64,000 bases of DNA. Origin: Desulfobacterales bacterium. GTDB taxonomy: Bacteria; Desulfobacterota; Desulfobacteria; Desulfobacterales; JADGBH01. Below, one piece after another: positions 7,712 to 17,600 of the stretch. The DNA is taken from contig JADGBH010000004.1 in the NCBI GenBank assembly GCA_015231595.1, positions 48,058-112,057 of the forward strand. The letters are read 5' to 3'. Under the pieces are notes generated by a model. The model did not search any database, was not told the origin of the DNA, and saw only the letters and a program-made list of their open reading frames with translations. The translations under genes were made by a program, and so were the position numbers. The first letter of the stretch is position 1. The number at the start of each line of letters is the position of its first letter.

Positions 7712-10276
7712 ATGTCAATACTCAAAAAACAACCTGCTTTATTATGGGGACTAAGTGTCACTTTATTTTTTTTATTTATTTGGAATATTAAAATAGGATT
7801 TATTGAATCTTTAGAACTTACTTTATATGACGTGATGATGCAATTAAAGTCTGAGCCTGACGCTGAAAGCAATATCATCCTTGTAAATATTGATGACGAT
7901 TCTATTGACAAGCTTGGCAGATGGCCTTGGCCGAGAACTCTTTTGGCTCAAGGGATTGACAAAGTAAATGCAGGAAAACCTAAAATAATAGGATTCAACA
8001 TTCTATTGAGCGAGCCTGAAAAAAGTGAAGGACTAAAAGAACTTGCTGAACTTGAAGATTTATTTTCAAAAGAATTTATAGTTTCAAAAGAGTTGCCACT
8101 TAAATCTCGAGATAAAGGCCAGAAATTTTTGCAAACAATTAAAGATGCACAGATAAGATTAGATAATGATAAAAAGCTTGAAGAATCCTTGGCTAACTCT
8201 GAAAAAATTGTTTTACCAATTTATTTTAAATCTGGAACAATGGCCATTCAAGAAATTCTTGAAGAAAACGACCCGCTCATACCTTATTCGATTGCCAATG
8301 TAGTAAATTCGGAAGGACTTTCTTGTTATACTGGTTTTGATATCATTCAACCTATACCTAGATTTTTGAACACATCAAAAGGAGTAGGTCATTTGAATAT
8401 TATAAATGATATTGATGGCAGATATAGGGGGCTTGAATTGGTTTATTATTATAAAGGTTTTTATTTCCCTTCTTATGCTTTTTTAATAGCAACTAAATAT
8501 CTTAACATACCTTTAGACCAAATTAATGGAGAAATGGGTTCTTTTTTAAAAGCTGGTAATATGGACATTGAGATAAATAACTGTTCTAATATACTTGTCA
8601 GCTTTAAAGGTGCTGTAGGCTCTTTTAAAAACTGTTCTTTTTTTGATGTTATTAATGATAAAGTCCCATCCTCATTTTTTAGGAATAAAATTGTTTTAAT
8701 AAACCCGGCAGCATCTGGAATTGTTACTTTACTAAGCACACCTACTGACAATTATATGTCTTCAGGAGAATATACAGCAAACTGTGTATGGACAATTTTA
8801 AATCAAAATTTTATAAAATCCCCTGAATGGGCTGGAATGTTCGAATTTCTAATGATTTTAGCCTTAGGCATTATTATAACTTTTATTTTTCCTAAGATGA
8901 AGGCTATGCTCGCTGGAATAACTTTCGTTACTTTTATTCTGGCTATGATAGTAAGTGCGATTTATTTTTTTAAATCAAATGGTCTTTGGATTAAGATAAG
9001 TTATCCTTTCCTTGAACTTTTAATAGGTTATATTGGAGTTGTAAGCTTAAAATACTTTGTTACTGAAGCTCATAAAGTAAAAGCTGAAGGAGAATCTGCT
9101 GAAACTAATCGTATGCTTGGAATGTCTTTTCAAGCTCAAGGCATGCTTGACATGGCTTTTGAAAAATTTCAAAAAGTTCCAGTTGATAATAGTATGAAAG
9201 GGCTTTTATATAATCTTGCTCTTGATTTTGAACGAAAAAGGCAATTTAATAAAGCCGCCGCTGTATTCGAATACATTGAAGAATATGATCCTAATTTTAA
9301 AGATATAAGCGAAAGGAAAAAAAGGCTTATACATGCAAGCGAAACAATGATATTTGGTGATAGCCTTATGGCAGGCTCTTCTTCAGGTGGAGGACTTCTA
9401 TCTACTGGAACTGATACAAAACCTACTCTTGGCAGATATGAGGTTACTAAGCAGCTCGGCAAAGGAGCTATGGGTATTGTTTATCTTGCTAAAGACCCTC
9501 GAATAGATAGAGCGATGGCTATAAAAACTTTTAGACTTACTGAAGAAATAGAAGAAAGTGAATTAGCAGAGGTAAAAGAAAGATTTTTTCAAGAAGCAAA
9601 GAGCGCTGGTACTTTATCCCATCCTCATATTGTAACTATCTATGATGCAGGAGAAGAACAAGAACTCGCTTATATTGCTATGGAATTTTTAGAAGGAGAA
9701 GACCTTCAGAAATACTCGAAAAAGGATAATTTAATCCCAATGCGAAAAGTTATTGATTATGTCGCAGATATCGCAGAAGCACTTGATTATGCCCATGAAA
9801 AAGGAATAGTTCATAGAGATATCAAGCCTGCAAATATAATGCTCTTAAACTCTGGAGTTGTTAAAATTACAGATTTTGGTATTGCGAGAATTACAGGTTC
9901 ATCAAAAACGCAGACAGGTGTTGTTAAAGGTACTCCATATTATATGGCTCCAGAACAAATAGCAGGAGAAAAAGTTGACGGTAGAGCTGATATTTTTTCA
10001 TTAGGAGTAATGCTTTTCCAACTTTTGACTGGAGAACTTCCGTTTAGCGGAGAAAATTTCGCTTCATTAATGCATCAAATAATTAATACTACTCATCCTG
10101 ATCCAAGAAAATATAATCCTCAAATTGCTAAACCGCTTGTTGCAATTATAAATAAAGCGCTTGTTAAGAAAAAAGATAATAGATACCAAAAAGCAGGTCA
10201 AATGGCTGCTCATCTTAGAGAGGTTGGAAAAAGAATTGATATTGCTTTAAATGTATCAAAAGGTAATGCAAAATAG
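7712..10276 (+). CDS. CHASE2-containing transmembrane Ser/Thr protein kinase
   Basis: The 854-aa protein has an N-terminal TM helix (about 12-28), an extracytoplasmic CHASE2 sensor domain (about 30-360), three TM helices (about 368-455), a short helical repeat region resembling one or two TPRs (about 465-530), and a C-terminal Hanks-type kinase domain (about 575-840). Kinase motifs are intact: glycine loop GKGAMGIVYLA, catalytic Lys605 in MAIKTF, HRDIKPAN with Asp703, DFGIAR and APEQI. It should phosphorylate Ser/Thr on cytoplasmic targets in response to an external signal; the ligand is unknown. The next two genes encode a PP2C phosphatase and an FHA protein, a classic kinase-phosphatase-phosphothreonine reader set. 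Start ATG at 7712 has AGGT about 8 bases upstream. Confidence 0.92.
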   Translation: MSILKKQPALLWGLSVTLFFLFIWNIKIGFIESLELTLYDVMMQLKSEPDAESNIILVNIDDDSIDKLGRWPWPRTLLAQGIDKVNAGKPKIIGFNILLSEPEKSEGLKELAELEDLFSKEFIVSKELPLKSRDKGQKFLQTIKDAQIRLDNDKKLEESLANSEKIVLPIYFKSGTMAIQEILEENDPLIPYSIANVVNSEGLSCYTGFDIIQPIPRFLNTSKGVGHLNIINDIDGRYRGLELVYYYKGFYFPSYAFLIATKYLNIPLDQINGEMGSFLKAGNMDIEINNCSNILVSFKGAVGSFKNCSFFDVINDKVPSSFFRNKIVLINPAASGIVTLLSTPTDNYMSSGEYTANCVWTILNQNFIKSPEWAGMFEFLMILALGIIITFIFPKMKAMLAGITFVTFILAMIVSAIYFFKSNGLWIKISYPFLELLIGYIGVVSLKYFVTEAHKVKAEGESAETNRMLGMSFQAQGMLDMAFEKFQKVPVDNSMKGLLYNLALDFERKRQFNKAAAVFEYIEEYDPNFKDISERKKRLIHASETMIFGDSLMAGSSSGGGLLSTGTDTKPTLGRYEVTKQLGKGAMGIVYLAKDPRIDRAMAIKTFRLTEEIEESELAEVKERFFQEAKSAGTLSHPHIVTIYDAGEEQELAYIAMEFLEGEDLQKYSKKDNLIPMRKVIDYVADIAEALDYAHEKGIVHRDIKPANIMLLNSGVVKITDFGIARITGSSKTQTGVVKGTPYYMAPEQIAGEKVDGRADIFSLGVMLFQLLTGELPFSGENFASLMHQIINTTHPDPRKYNPQIAKPLVAIINKALVKKKDNRYQKAGQMAAHLREVGKRIDIALNVSKGNAK

Positions 10277-10345
10277 AAACAAGGATATAGGTAAAAATTT
10301 TTATTTAATAATTGAATAACAATAAAAAACATAAAAGGAAGCCAA

Positions 10346-11164
10346 ATGTTTATTGTTGAATCAGCAGGAATTACGGACGTTGGCAGAAAAAGAAAAAATA
10401 ATGAAGATTCACTTTTCTTAGATGGTGATCAAAACCTTTATGTCGTAGCTGACGGTATGGGCGGACATCAAGCTGGAGAAGTCGCGAGCAGGCTTGTTAT
10501 TGAAACCATACGGGATTATATGAAAAGATATAAAAAAGGTGAATCTGTAGAAGAATTTGGAGAAATAGATGAAACCCTTTCTGTAGATGCTAATAGATTA
10601 CTCGCAAGTATAAAGTTGGCTAATAAAACTGTATATCAGCTTTCTAAAAGCAGGGATGCCTACAGAGGAATGGGGTCAACTGTATCAGCCGTATTGTTTG
10701 GCCAAGATACGGTTATTATTTCAAATGTAGGTGATAGCCCAATGTATTTAGTTCATAAGGACGAAATAGAGCTTATATCAGAGCCCCATACAGTAATGGC
10801 AGAACAAGCTGCTATTGATCCAGATGGAGCGAATAATTTAAGCGAAAGATATAAGCATATGCTTACACGCGGCATGGGCATTGAAGAAACAGTTGTTCCT
10901 CATATCTGTGAAATTCAATGCTTTAAAGGAGATATTATTGTATTTAGTTCTGATGGGCTTACTGATAAAGTTTCCGCTGAAGAAATTTTAAAAGTTGTAA
11001 GAAATGAAAGTTCAAGAAAAGCATGCAGAATTCTTGTAGATCTTGCTAATAGCAGGGGAGGGGATGATAATATCACAATTATAATAGTTAGAGTAAAAGA
11101 TGTAAAAAAGAAGAAAAGCTTTTTTTATAAGCTACTTTCAAAAATATTTAAGATAGATAATTGA
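10346..11164 (+). CDS. PP2C-family Ser/Thr protein phosphatase
   Basis: The 272-aa cytoplasmic metal-dependent phosphatase carries all the PP2C motifs: NNEDSLF, VADGMGGHQAGE, GMGSTVSAVLF, NVGDSPMYLV, SSDGLTDKVS and GGDDNITIIIV, which supply the Asp ligands of the Mn/Mg centre. It most likely reverses phosphorylation by the CHASE2 kinase encoded 69 bases upstream. A strong AAGGAAG site precedes the ATG. The C-terminus ends in a Lys-rich tail (KKKKSFFYKLLSKIFK) that might give a weak membrane association. Confidence 0.93.
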   Translation: MFIVESAGITDVGRKRKNNEDSLFLDGDQNLYVVADGMGGHQAGEVASRLVIETIRDYMKRYKKGESVEEFGEIDETLSVDANRLLASIKLANKTVYQLSKSRDAYRGMGSTVSAVLFGQDTVIISNVGDSPMYLVHKDEIELISEPHTVMAEQAAIDPDGANNLSERYKHMLTRGMGIEETVVPHICEIQCFKGDIIVFSSDGLTDKVSAEEILKVVRNESSRKACRILVDLANSRGGDDNITIIIVRVKDVKKKKSFFYKLLSKIFKIDN

Positions 11165-11200
11165 TAATGAAAATTTTTAAATAGAGTGAGGTTTATCGCT

Positions 11201-11911
11201 ATGCCTAAATTGATTTTAAAATTTAGAAATCAGGTAATTAAAGAATATCCTTTAAAAAAAGATAAAGCTATAACTGTCGGCAGAAGGCCAAACAACGATG
11301 TAGTTATTGAAAATTTAGCTGTGTCTGGAAATCATGCTAAAATTGATCCAATAAATGATGGCTATATCTTGACCGACCTTCAAAGCAAAAATGGGACGTT
11401 TGTTAATGAACAATTAATAACTTCCCATAGGCTTAAACATGGAGATTTAGTTACTATCGGCAAACATAGCCTTGAGTTTGCCTATGAAGATGGAGAATTA
11501 AGACTTGATGATGTTCCAAGCAGTGGAAAAATGGAACAAACTATGGTTATGGATACCGATAAATATCGAGCTATGAGATCTAAAGGTTCTACGGATGATA
11601 CAAAACCATCAAAAGGGGGCGAGAGTATAGGTATTCTTTCGTATCTTTCAGGTGGTGATGGAGAAATTGATATCACAAAAAAAATAATTAAAATCGGAAA
11701 AGATTCAACATGCGATATAATTGTAAAAGGAATGTTCGTTGGTAAAATTTCTTTTACGATAAGTAAGCGTCCTAATGGTTATTATTTAAGTTATGTAGGC
11801 GGTTTGTCAAAGCCAAAAATAAATGGCGAAACAATTAAAGAATCTGTAATGTTAAATGAGTTTGATGTTATTGAAATTGGTGCGGCAAAATTGCAGTTTG
11901 TTATAAAATAG
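11201..11911 (+). CDS. FHA-domain protein (two FHA-like domains)
   Basis: The protein is 236 aa from the ATG at 11201. I prefer this start to the upstream in-frame GTG at 11186 because that GTG lies inside the GAGTGAGG ribosome binding site. The first FHA domain (about 1-95) has the phosphothreonine-binding signature VGRRPNNDVVI...SGNHAKI...SKNGTFVNEQ. The middle has TMVMDTDKYRAM, a plausible kinase target segment. The C-terminal 90 residues form a second, degenerate FHA-like fold (IGKDSTCDIIV, then INGETI) in which the Ser/His recognition positions are not obvious. FHA domains bind phosphorylated Thr, so it is a likely substrate or reader for the kinase two genes upstream. Confidence 0.88.
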   Translation: MPKLILKFRNQVIKEYPLKKDKAITVGRRPNNDVVIENLAVSGNHAKIDPINDGYILTDLQSKNGTFVNEQLITSHRLKHGDLVTIGKHSLEFAYEDGELRLDDVPSSGKMEQTMVMDTDKYRAMRSKGSTDDTKPSKGGESIGILSYLSGGDGEIDITKKIIKIGKDSTCDIIVKGMFVGKISFTISKRPNGYYLSYVGGLSKPKINGETIKESVMLNEFDVIEIGAAKLQFVIK

Positions 11912-11983
11912 TAATTTATCACGAAGCTATTAAGAATCAAGTATAACTATAATTAAATACTATACAAAAAAAGGAAGTTATAT

Positions 11984-12556
11984 ATGTTACAGGCACTTAA
12001 TAAAAACGCCACTTATAATGATTTATATAAAATTCCAGAAAACATGATAGGACAAATCATTAATGGTGAATTAATTATTATGCCTAGACCGTCACCAAGA
12101 CATATTAAAGTTAGTTCAAGTATAGGCGTTTTTATTTCTAGTTTCTACGAATTTGGTTGGAATGGAGGACCAGGTAATTGGATAATTTTAGATGAGCCGG
12201 AAATTAAACTTGGTGAAAATATATTTGTTCCTGATATAGCTGGTTGGAAAAAAGAAAGATTATCGAAATTTCCAAAAACAAATTATATATCTCTTTCTCC
12301 TGATTGGATTTGCGAGGTTCTATCACCAAGCACTGAAAAAACTGATAGAGCAAAAAAAATGCCTATATATGCTCAATTTGGAGTACCTTATCTTTGGATA
12401 ATAAATCCAATAGAAAAAACTTTAGAAATTTTTAAACTTAGTGGTAAGCAATGGATTGTTTTAGCAATTTATGCGGAAGACGATAAATTCCGAGATGAAC
12501 CATTTCAGGAAATCGAGATTGATCTTCAAAATCTTTGGATTGAAGTTGAGCTGTAG
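11984..12556 (+). CDS. Uma2-family (DUF820) putative PD-(D/E)XK endonuclease
   Basis: The 190-aa protein has the Uma2/DUF820 pattern: GELIIMPRPSPRHIKV near the N-terminus, VPDIAGWKKERL with the acidic residue, and PDWICEVLSPSTEKTDRAKK with the E-x-x-S motif, then YLWIINPIEKTLEIFKL. The family has a PD-(D/E)XK-like fold and is common in AT-rich, mobile-rich genomes, but its role is not established. An AAGGAAG site precedes the ATG. It lies alone between the FHA gene and the persulfide reductase, co-directional, with no visible partner. Confidence 0.8.
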   Translation: MLQALNKNATYNDLYKIPENMIGQIINGELIIMPRPSPRHIKVSSSIGVFISSFYEFGWNGGPGNWIILDEPEIKLGENIFVPDIAGWKKERLSKFPKTNYISLSPDWICEVLSPSTEKTDRAKKMPIYAQFGVPYLWIINPIEKTLEIFKLSGKQWIVLAIYAEDDKFRDEPFQEIEIDLQNLWIEVEL

Positions 12557-12606
12557 AGCTTACAAGAGTTAATTTAAAAATAAGAATCAGGAAAGGAGTT
12601 TATAAT

Positions 12607-14280
12607 TTGGATAAAAAGAGACTATTAGTTGTAGGTGGTGTCGCTGGAGGAGCTTCATGTGCTGCAAGAGCTCGAAGGCTTTCAGAAAATGCTGAAATAA
12701 TTATATTCGAAAGGGGAAATTTTGTTTCATTTGCTAATTGTGGACTTCCTTATCATATTGGCAATGTAATAAAAAATGAAGACGATCTTCTTGTTGCAAG
12801 TCCAGATTTATTTAAAAATTGGTTTAACATCGACGTTAGAATAAATTCAAACGTAAAGGCAATTGACAGGCAAAATAAAGAAATTGAAGTTGAAGATTTA
12901 ATTAAAGGTGGAACATATAAAGAAAAATACGATTATCTTGTTATTGCTCCAGGTTCTTCTCCCATAAGACCGAAACTCGATGGTATTGATTCTGAAGGGA
13001 TTTTCACATTAAGAAATATACCTGACACACGAAAAATAATAAGCTGGGTGAATGAAAAAAAACCTTCAAGAGCTGTAATTATTGGAGCTGGGTTTATTGG
13101 TCTTGAAATGGCAGAAAATTTAGCCAAGCTTGGAATTTCTGTATCAATAGTAGAAATGCAAGATCAAGTTATGCCTCTTTTAGATAAAGAAATGGCTTGG
13201 TTTATATACGAGCATCTTATAAAAAATAAAATCGGAGTTTATCTTGGAGATTCTGTTTCAGGTTTTAAAAAGAAAAGTGACGGTTCTATTGATGTTTTAG
13301 TTCAGTCTGGTCAATCTTTATCTGCTGATATAGTTATTCTTGCTATAGGGGTTCGTCAAGAAATAGAACTCGCAAAAAATGCAGGACTTGAAATAGGCCA
13401 TTTAGGCGGTATAAAAGTAAATGAAAAAATGCAGACAAGCGATAAAAATATATGGGCTGTCGGTGACGCTGTAGAAGTAAAAGACTTTATTACTGAGATT
13501 CAAACTGTAGTTCCTCTTGCAGGTCCTGCTAATAGACAGGGCAGAATTGCCGCTGATTTTATTTTTGGCAAAAATCCTATGGGAGCTGCTTTTAGGGGAG
13601 TTCAAGGAACCGCTGTTTGTGGAATATTTGGTTTAACTGTAGCATCATGTGGTTTAACCGAAAAATCATTACAAAAATTAGCTAAAAATGGAAAAGAAAT
13701 TCCTTATGAAAAAATATATCTGCATCCAAACAGCCATGCTTCCTATTACCCTGGCGCAAAAACAATTTCCATTAAACTCATTTTTTCTCCAGATGACGGC
13801 AAAATTTTAGGTATTCAAGCTATAGGTTTGAACGCCGTTGAAAAGAGAATTGACGTCGTTTCTATGGCTATACAAAAGCAAGGAACTGTATTTGATCTTG
13901 AAGAAGCTGAATTATGTTATGCTCCTCAATATGGTTCAGCTAAAGACCCTGTGAACATGATGGGTATGATTGCATCCAATATTGTGCAGGGTTATACGAA
14001 AGTCACCCATTGGGAAAAATTGTCTACATCAGATGCCTTAATACTGGACGTTAGAGAACCATTTGAATACAAAAGAGGGCATGTAGATAACGCTATTAAT
14101 ATCCCCCTTGGACAATTACGAACTCGATTAAATGAGCTGCCAAAATATAGAGAAATATGGGCTTATTGCTTTGTTGGTCAACGATCTTATTATGCTCAGA
14201 GAATATTAACTCAGGCTGGCTTTAACTCAAAATCTATATCTGGCGGATATATTATGTATTTAGCATCTGACAGTATTTAA
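12607..14280 (+). CDS. CoA-disulfide/NADH-dependent persulfide reductase with rhodanese domain
   Basis: The 557-aa flavoprotein reduces CoA disulfides, persulfides or polysulfide with NAD(P)H. The N-terminal FAD motif GGVAGGASCAARAR, the redox Cys in FVSFANCGLPYH (about residue 43), the NAD motif IIGAGFIGLEMAENL and the FAD C-motif NIWAVGDAVE are intact. Residues about 475-557 form a rhodanese domain (DVREPFEYKRGHVDNAINIP) with active-site loop CFVGQRS. This is the CoADR-RHD/Npsr architecture linked to sulfur metabolism, which suits an anaerobic sulfur organism. The start is TTG at 12607, preceded by AAAGGAG at 8 bases. The last three codons and the stop (D-S-I-TAA) fall inside the left end of a family-A repeat. 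Confidence 0.9.
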   Translation: MDKKRLLVVGGVAGGASCAARARRLSENAEIIIFERGNFVSFANCGLPYHIGNVIKNEDDLLVASPDLFKNWFNIDVRINSNVKAIDRQNKEIEVEDLIKGGTYKEKYDYLVIAPGSSPIRPKLDGIDSEGIFTLRNIPDTRKIISWVNEKKPSRAVIIGAGFIGLEMAENLAKLGISVSIVEMQDQVMPLLDKEMAWFIYEHLIKNKIGVYLGDSVSGFKKKSDGSIDVLVQSGQSLSADIVILAIGVRQEIELAKNAGLEIGHLGGIKVNEKMQTSDKNIWAVGDAVEVKDFITEIQTVVPLAGPANRQGRIAADFIFGKNPMGAAFRGVQGTAVCGIFGLTVASCGLTEKSLQKLAKNGKEIPYEKIYLHPNSHASYYPGAKTISIKLIFSPDDGKILGIQAIGLNAVEKRIDVVSMAIQKQGTVFDLEEAELCYAPQYGSAKDPVNMMGMIASNIVQGYTKVTHWEKLSTSDALILDVREPFEYKRGHVDNAINIPLGQLRTRLNELPKYREIWAYCFVGQRSYYAQRILTQAGFNSKSISGGYIMYLASDSI

Positions 14281-14604
14281 GAAAAGTATTTTGGATTATC
14301 GTCATTCCGGGGAATATGAAGACTTTTATTCTGGATTCCGGATTAAAATTGAAAAATATTCGGCATCCTTCAATTTTAGTTAACACTTTTTAATTCTGGA
14401 TTCCCGCTTTCGCGGGAATGACGATACAGCAGCCACGTCATTCCCGCGAAGGCGGGAATCCAGTTTAAATATCGTTTTTTTAAAAAGTGTTAACTACTTT
14501 TAATACAATATGAAGGATGCCAAATATTCATTTTTCAATTTTTTCCGGAATGACGTCCTACGACGTTTATTTAATTTTTCCAATTTACTTTTCTTAAAAA
14601 CTAT
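14270..14604. repeat. Family-A inverted repeat element, expanded copy 2 with nested hairpins
   Basis: The ends are ACAGTATTTAAGAAAAGTA and the matching inverted TTACTTTTCTTAAAAACTAT. Inside them is a second inverted pair (ATTCGGCATCCTTCA with TGAAGGATGCCAAAT; GTTAACACTTTTT with AAAAAGTGTTAAC). At the centre are two facing copies of the widespread hairpin CATTCCCGCGAAnGCGGGAATCCAG. It reads as insertion within insertion. It fills most of the 363-bp gap to the next gene and supplies the stop codon of the upstream gene. The remaining bases (14605-14643) hold the ribosome binding site AAGGGGAT of the kinase gene. Confidence 0.85.
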
Positions 14605-14643
14605 GAGTAACATTTGTTTTTTTATAATAAAGGGGATTATTAA

Positions 14644-17600
14644 ATGAAGTTAAAAGATAACCATATTTTTCATCCCCTTAATACCATATTTTTTATCCTA
14701 TTTTTATTAATTCCTAACTCCTCTTTATCTTCGAATGTTTCTAAAATATTAATTTTAAATTCGTATCATAAAGGCTATATCTGGACGGATCATCTAATTG
14801 AAGGTATTGAAAAAACACTCGATGAAAATATGGAAACATTTGAGCTTTATTATGAATATATGGATACAAAGAGAATACATAAAGAGGAATACTTTGACAA
14901 ATATTCCGAAATTTTAAATTTAAAATATAGAAATACAAAGTTAGATGGAATAATAGCTTCAGATGATGATGCCTTTCAATTCCTTTTAAAACGAGGTGAA
15001 GTCCTTTTTAAAAATACACCTGTAGTCTTTTGTGGAGTAAATAATTTTCAAGAATCAATGATTCATGGAAAAGATAATTTTACAGGAGTAGTTCAATATG
15101 CAGATATCAAAGAAACAATTGATTTAGCCCTTAATCTTCATCCGAATGTAAATAAAATATTTGTCATTAGTGACGCTACAATTACAGGTAAAGGTTATCA
15201 AAAAGATGTTATTAACGCATCAAAGGAATATAATTATTTAGAATTTATATATCTTGATGGAAAAGATTTAACACATGCTGAACTTTTAAAAAAAGTTCAA
15301 GAAATTCCAATCAATAGCATTATTTTGTTAACTCTTTGGGTTAATGATCGCAATGGTGAGTTTTGGCCTTTAAGTAAAGGAATGCCTTTAATTTCTAATT
15401 TATCGAAAGTTCCTGTTTATGGGGTGATTGATGAGCCTTTAAAATATGGCCTTCTTGGTGGAAAAATTCAGTCTCCTTGGTATCAAGGAAAAAAAGCCGC
15501 TGAAATTTTAATTCGTATAATTAAACATAAAGTATCTCCGAATGTAATTCCAGTAGAACGACGCAGTCCTAACCAATATATGTTCAATTATAACCAGCTA
15601 AAACGATGGAAAATACCTGAAAGTAAATTGCCAGAATATTCTATAATAGAAGATATTCCTGAAACATTTTATTCTAAATATAAAATTCAAGTATGGCTCG
15701 CTATATCAATATTTGCAATACTGTTAGTTTTAATAATTGGTCTTTCTTTTTCTATTATTCGACATAGAAGAACATCAAGGTTTCTTAGGGAAAGCGAAGA
15801 AAAATTTAAAGCTATAACTACAAGCGCTTTGGATTCAATTTTTATAAAAGACTTAAATAGGCATTATACTTACATCAACCCTTTTATGGTAAAAATTTTG
15901 GAAGCATCAGAAGAATATTTATTGGGAAAACGGCCAGAAGAAATATTTGATAAAGAATATGCTGAAATTATTAATGAATTAGATGCCCGATCTTTTAGAG
16001 GCGAAAATGTCAATGAAGTAAGAACCATTTCTATAAATAATAAAAAGTATATATTTAACACAATACAAGTTCCCATGTATGATTCAAAAGGAAACATTAT
16101 TGGGATTACAGGAATAGTCAGGGATCTTAGTGAATATATACGAGCTGAAAGATCTCTCAAGCAAATAGAATGGCTTTTAACTCGTAATGCTAAATCCTTA
16201 GAAGATATGTATAATTCATCTTATACTGATTTAGTGGCATTAAATAAAAATAAACTCATACTGGATTCGGTTGGCAGAGATGTTCTTCGAGATATAGTTA
16301 GTGAGTATTTGGTTCTGCTTGAAACTTCATCAGCAATATATGAAAAGAATGGAGATTATGCTTGCGGTCTTTTTTCATCAAGTTGGTGCAAGCATTTGTT
16401 TGAAGCTTCAAAAAATCTATGTTCATCAGATAATGATGAAGATGCCTTGAAAAGCGGAAAGTGGCTTTGTCATGAATCATGCTGGCAAGATGCTTCAAAA
16501 TCAGCAATCGAAACAGGCAAGCCCTCAGATATAGAATGTCATGGAGGTATCAGAATTTATGCTGTTCCTATTATTTGTTCAAATGGTGAAATAATAGGCG
16601 CTATAAATTTTGCTTACGGAGATACTCCAAAAAAAATATCTAAAATAAAGGAAATAGCTGAAAAATATCAAGAGAATGAAAAAAATCTTGAAACTTATGC
16701 CAATGAATATGAATCTCGGCCAAAATTTTTAATTGACGTTGCTAAAAACCGTCTTCTATCTTCCGCAAAATTAATTGCAGAAATAGTTGAAAGAAAACAA
16801 GCGGAAATTACAAGTGATAAACTTGAAATGCAGCTGAGACAATCTCAAAAAATGGAAGCAATAGGAACATTAGCAGGCGGTATAGCCCATGATTTCAACA
16901 ATATTCTTACGATAATTATTGGAAATATTGAATTATCATTAGATTCTGTTCCAGAATATAATAGAGCATATAACTGCCTTACCGACGCAAAAACAGCGAG
17001 TATTAGAGCTTCCGAAATAATAAAACAAATACTTAGTTTCAGCCGCCAATCTCAAATAGGACGAGCACCAATCAATATAAAATCTTTAATAAACGAATCA
17101 TTAAAGCTTGTGGGAAATTTTTTGCCTTCTACAATTAAAATTGAAACAGATTTTATGAATATTAATGATTTAGTTCTTGCGAATCCAAATCAAGTGAATC
17201 AAGTTATGTTGAATCTTTGTGCTAATGCATCTACCGCTATGGAAGATGAAGGGACTTTAAAAATTAAAATAAGCAAAATTTCTCAGGATTCAGATGATTG
17301 TCAAACAGTCCGCGAATTAAATCCAATGGATTATATTAAAGTTTCAGTAAGTGACAATGGATGCGGAATCGATCCTAAAATAATAGATCGTATTTTTGAG
17401 CCTTATTTTACAACCAAAGAAGTTGGAGAAGGCTCAGGAATGGGACTTTCTGTGGTATATGGAATTATTAAATCCTATGGAGGGGCTGTCAATGTTGAGA
17501 GTCAAATTGGAAAAGGTTCTACTTTTAATCTATATTTTCCAATTTATCAAGAAACCCATAAAACTGATGAAATTGAATCTACAACTATAAATAGCGAAAA

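Noticed and set aside
14281..14643. Possible structured RNA or riboswitch before the hybrid kinase
   Set aside because: The hairpins are explained by nested family-A and CATTCCCGC repeats that recur elsewhere in the window.
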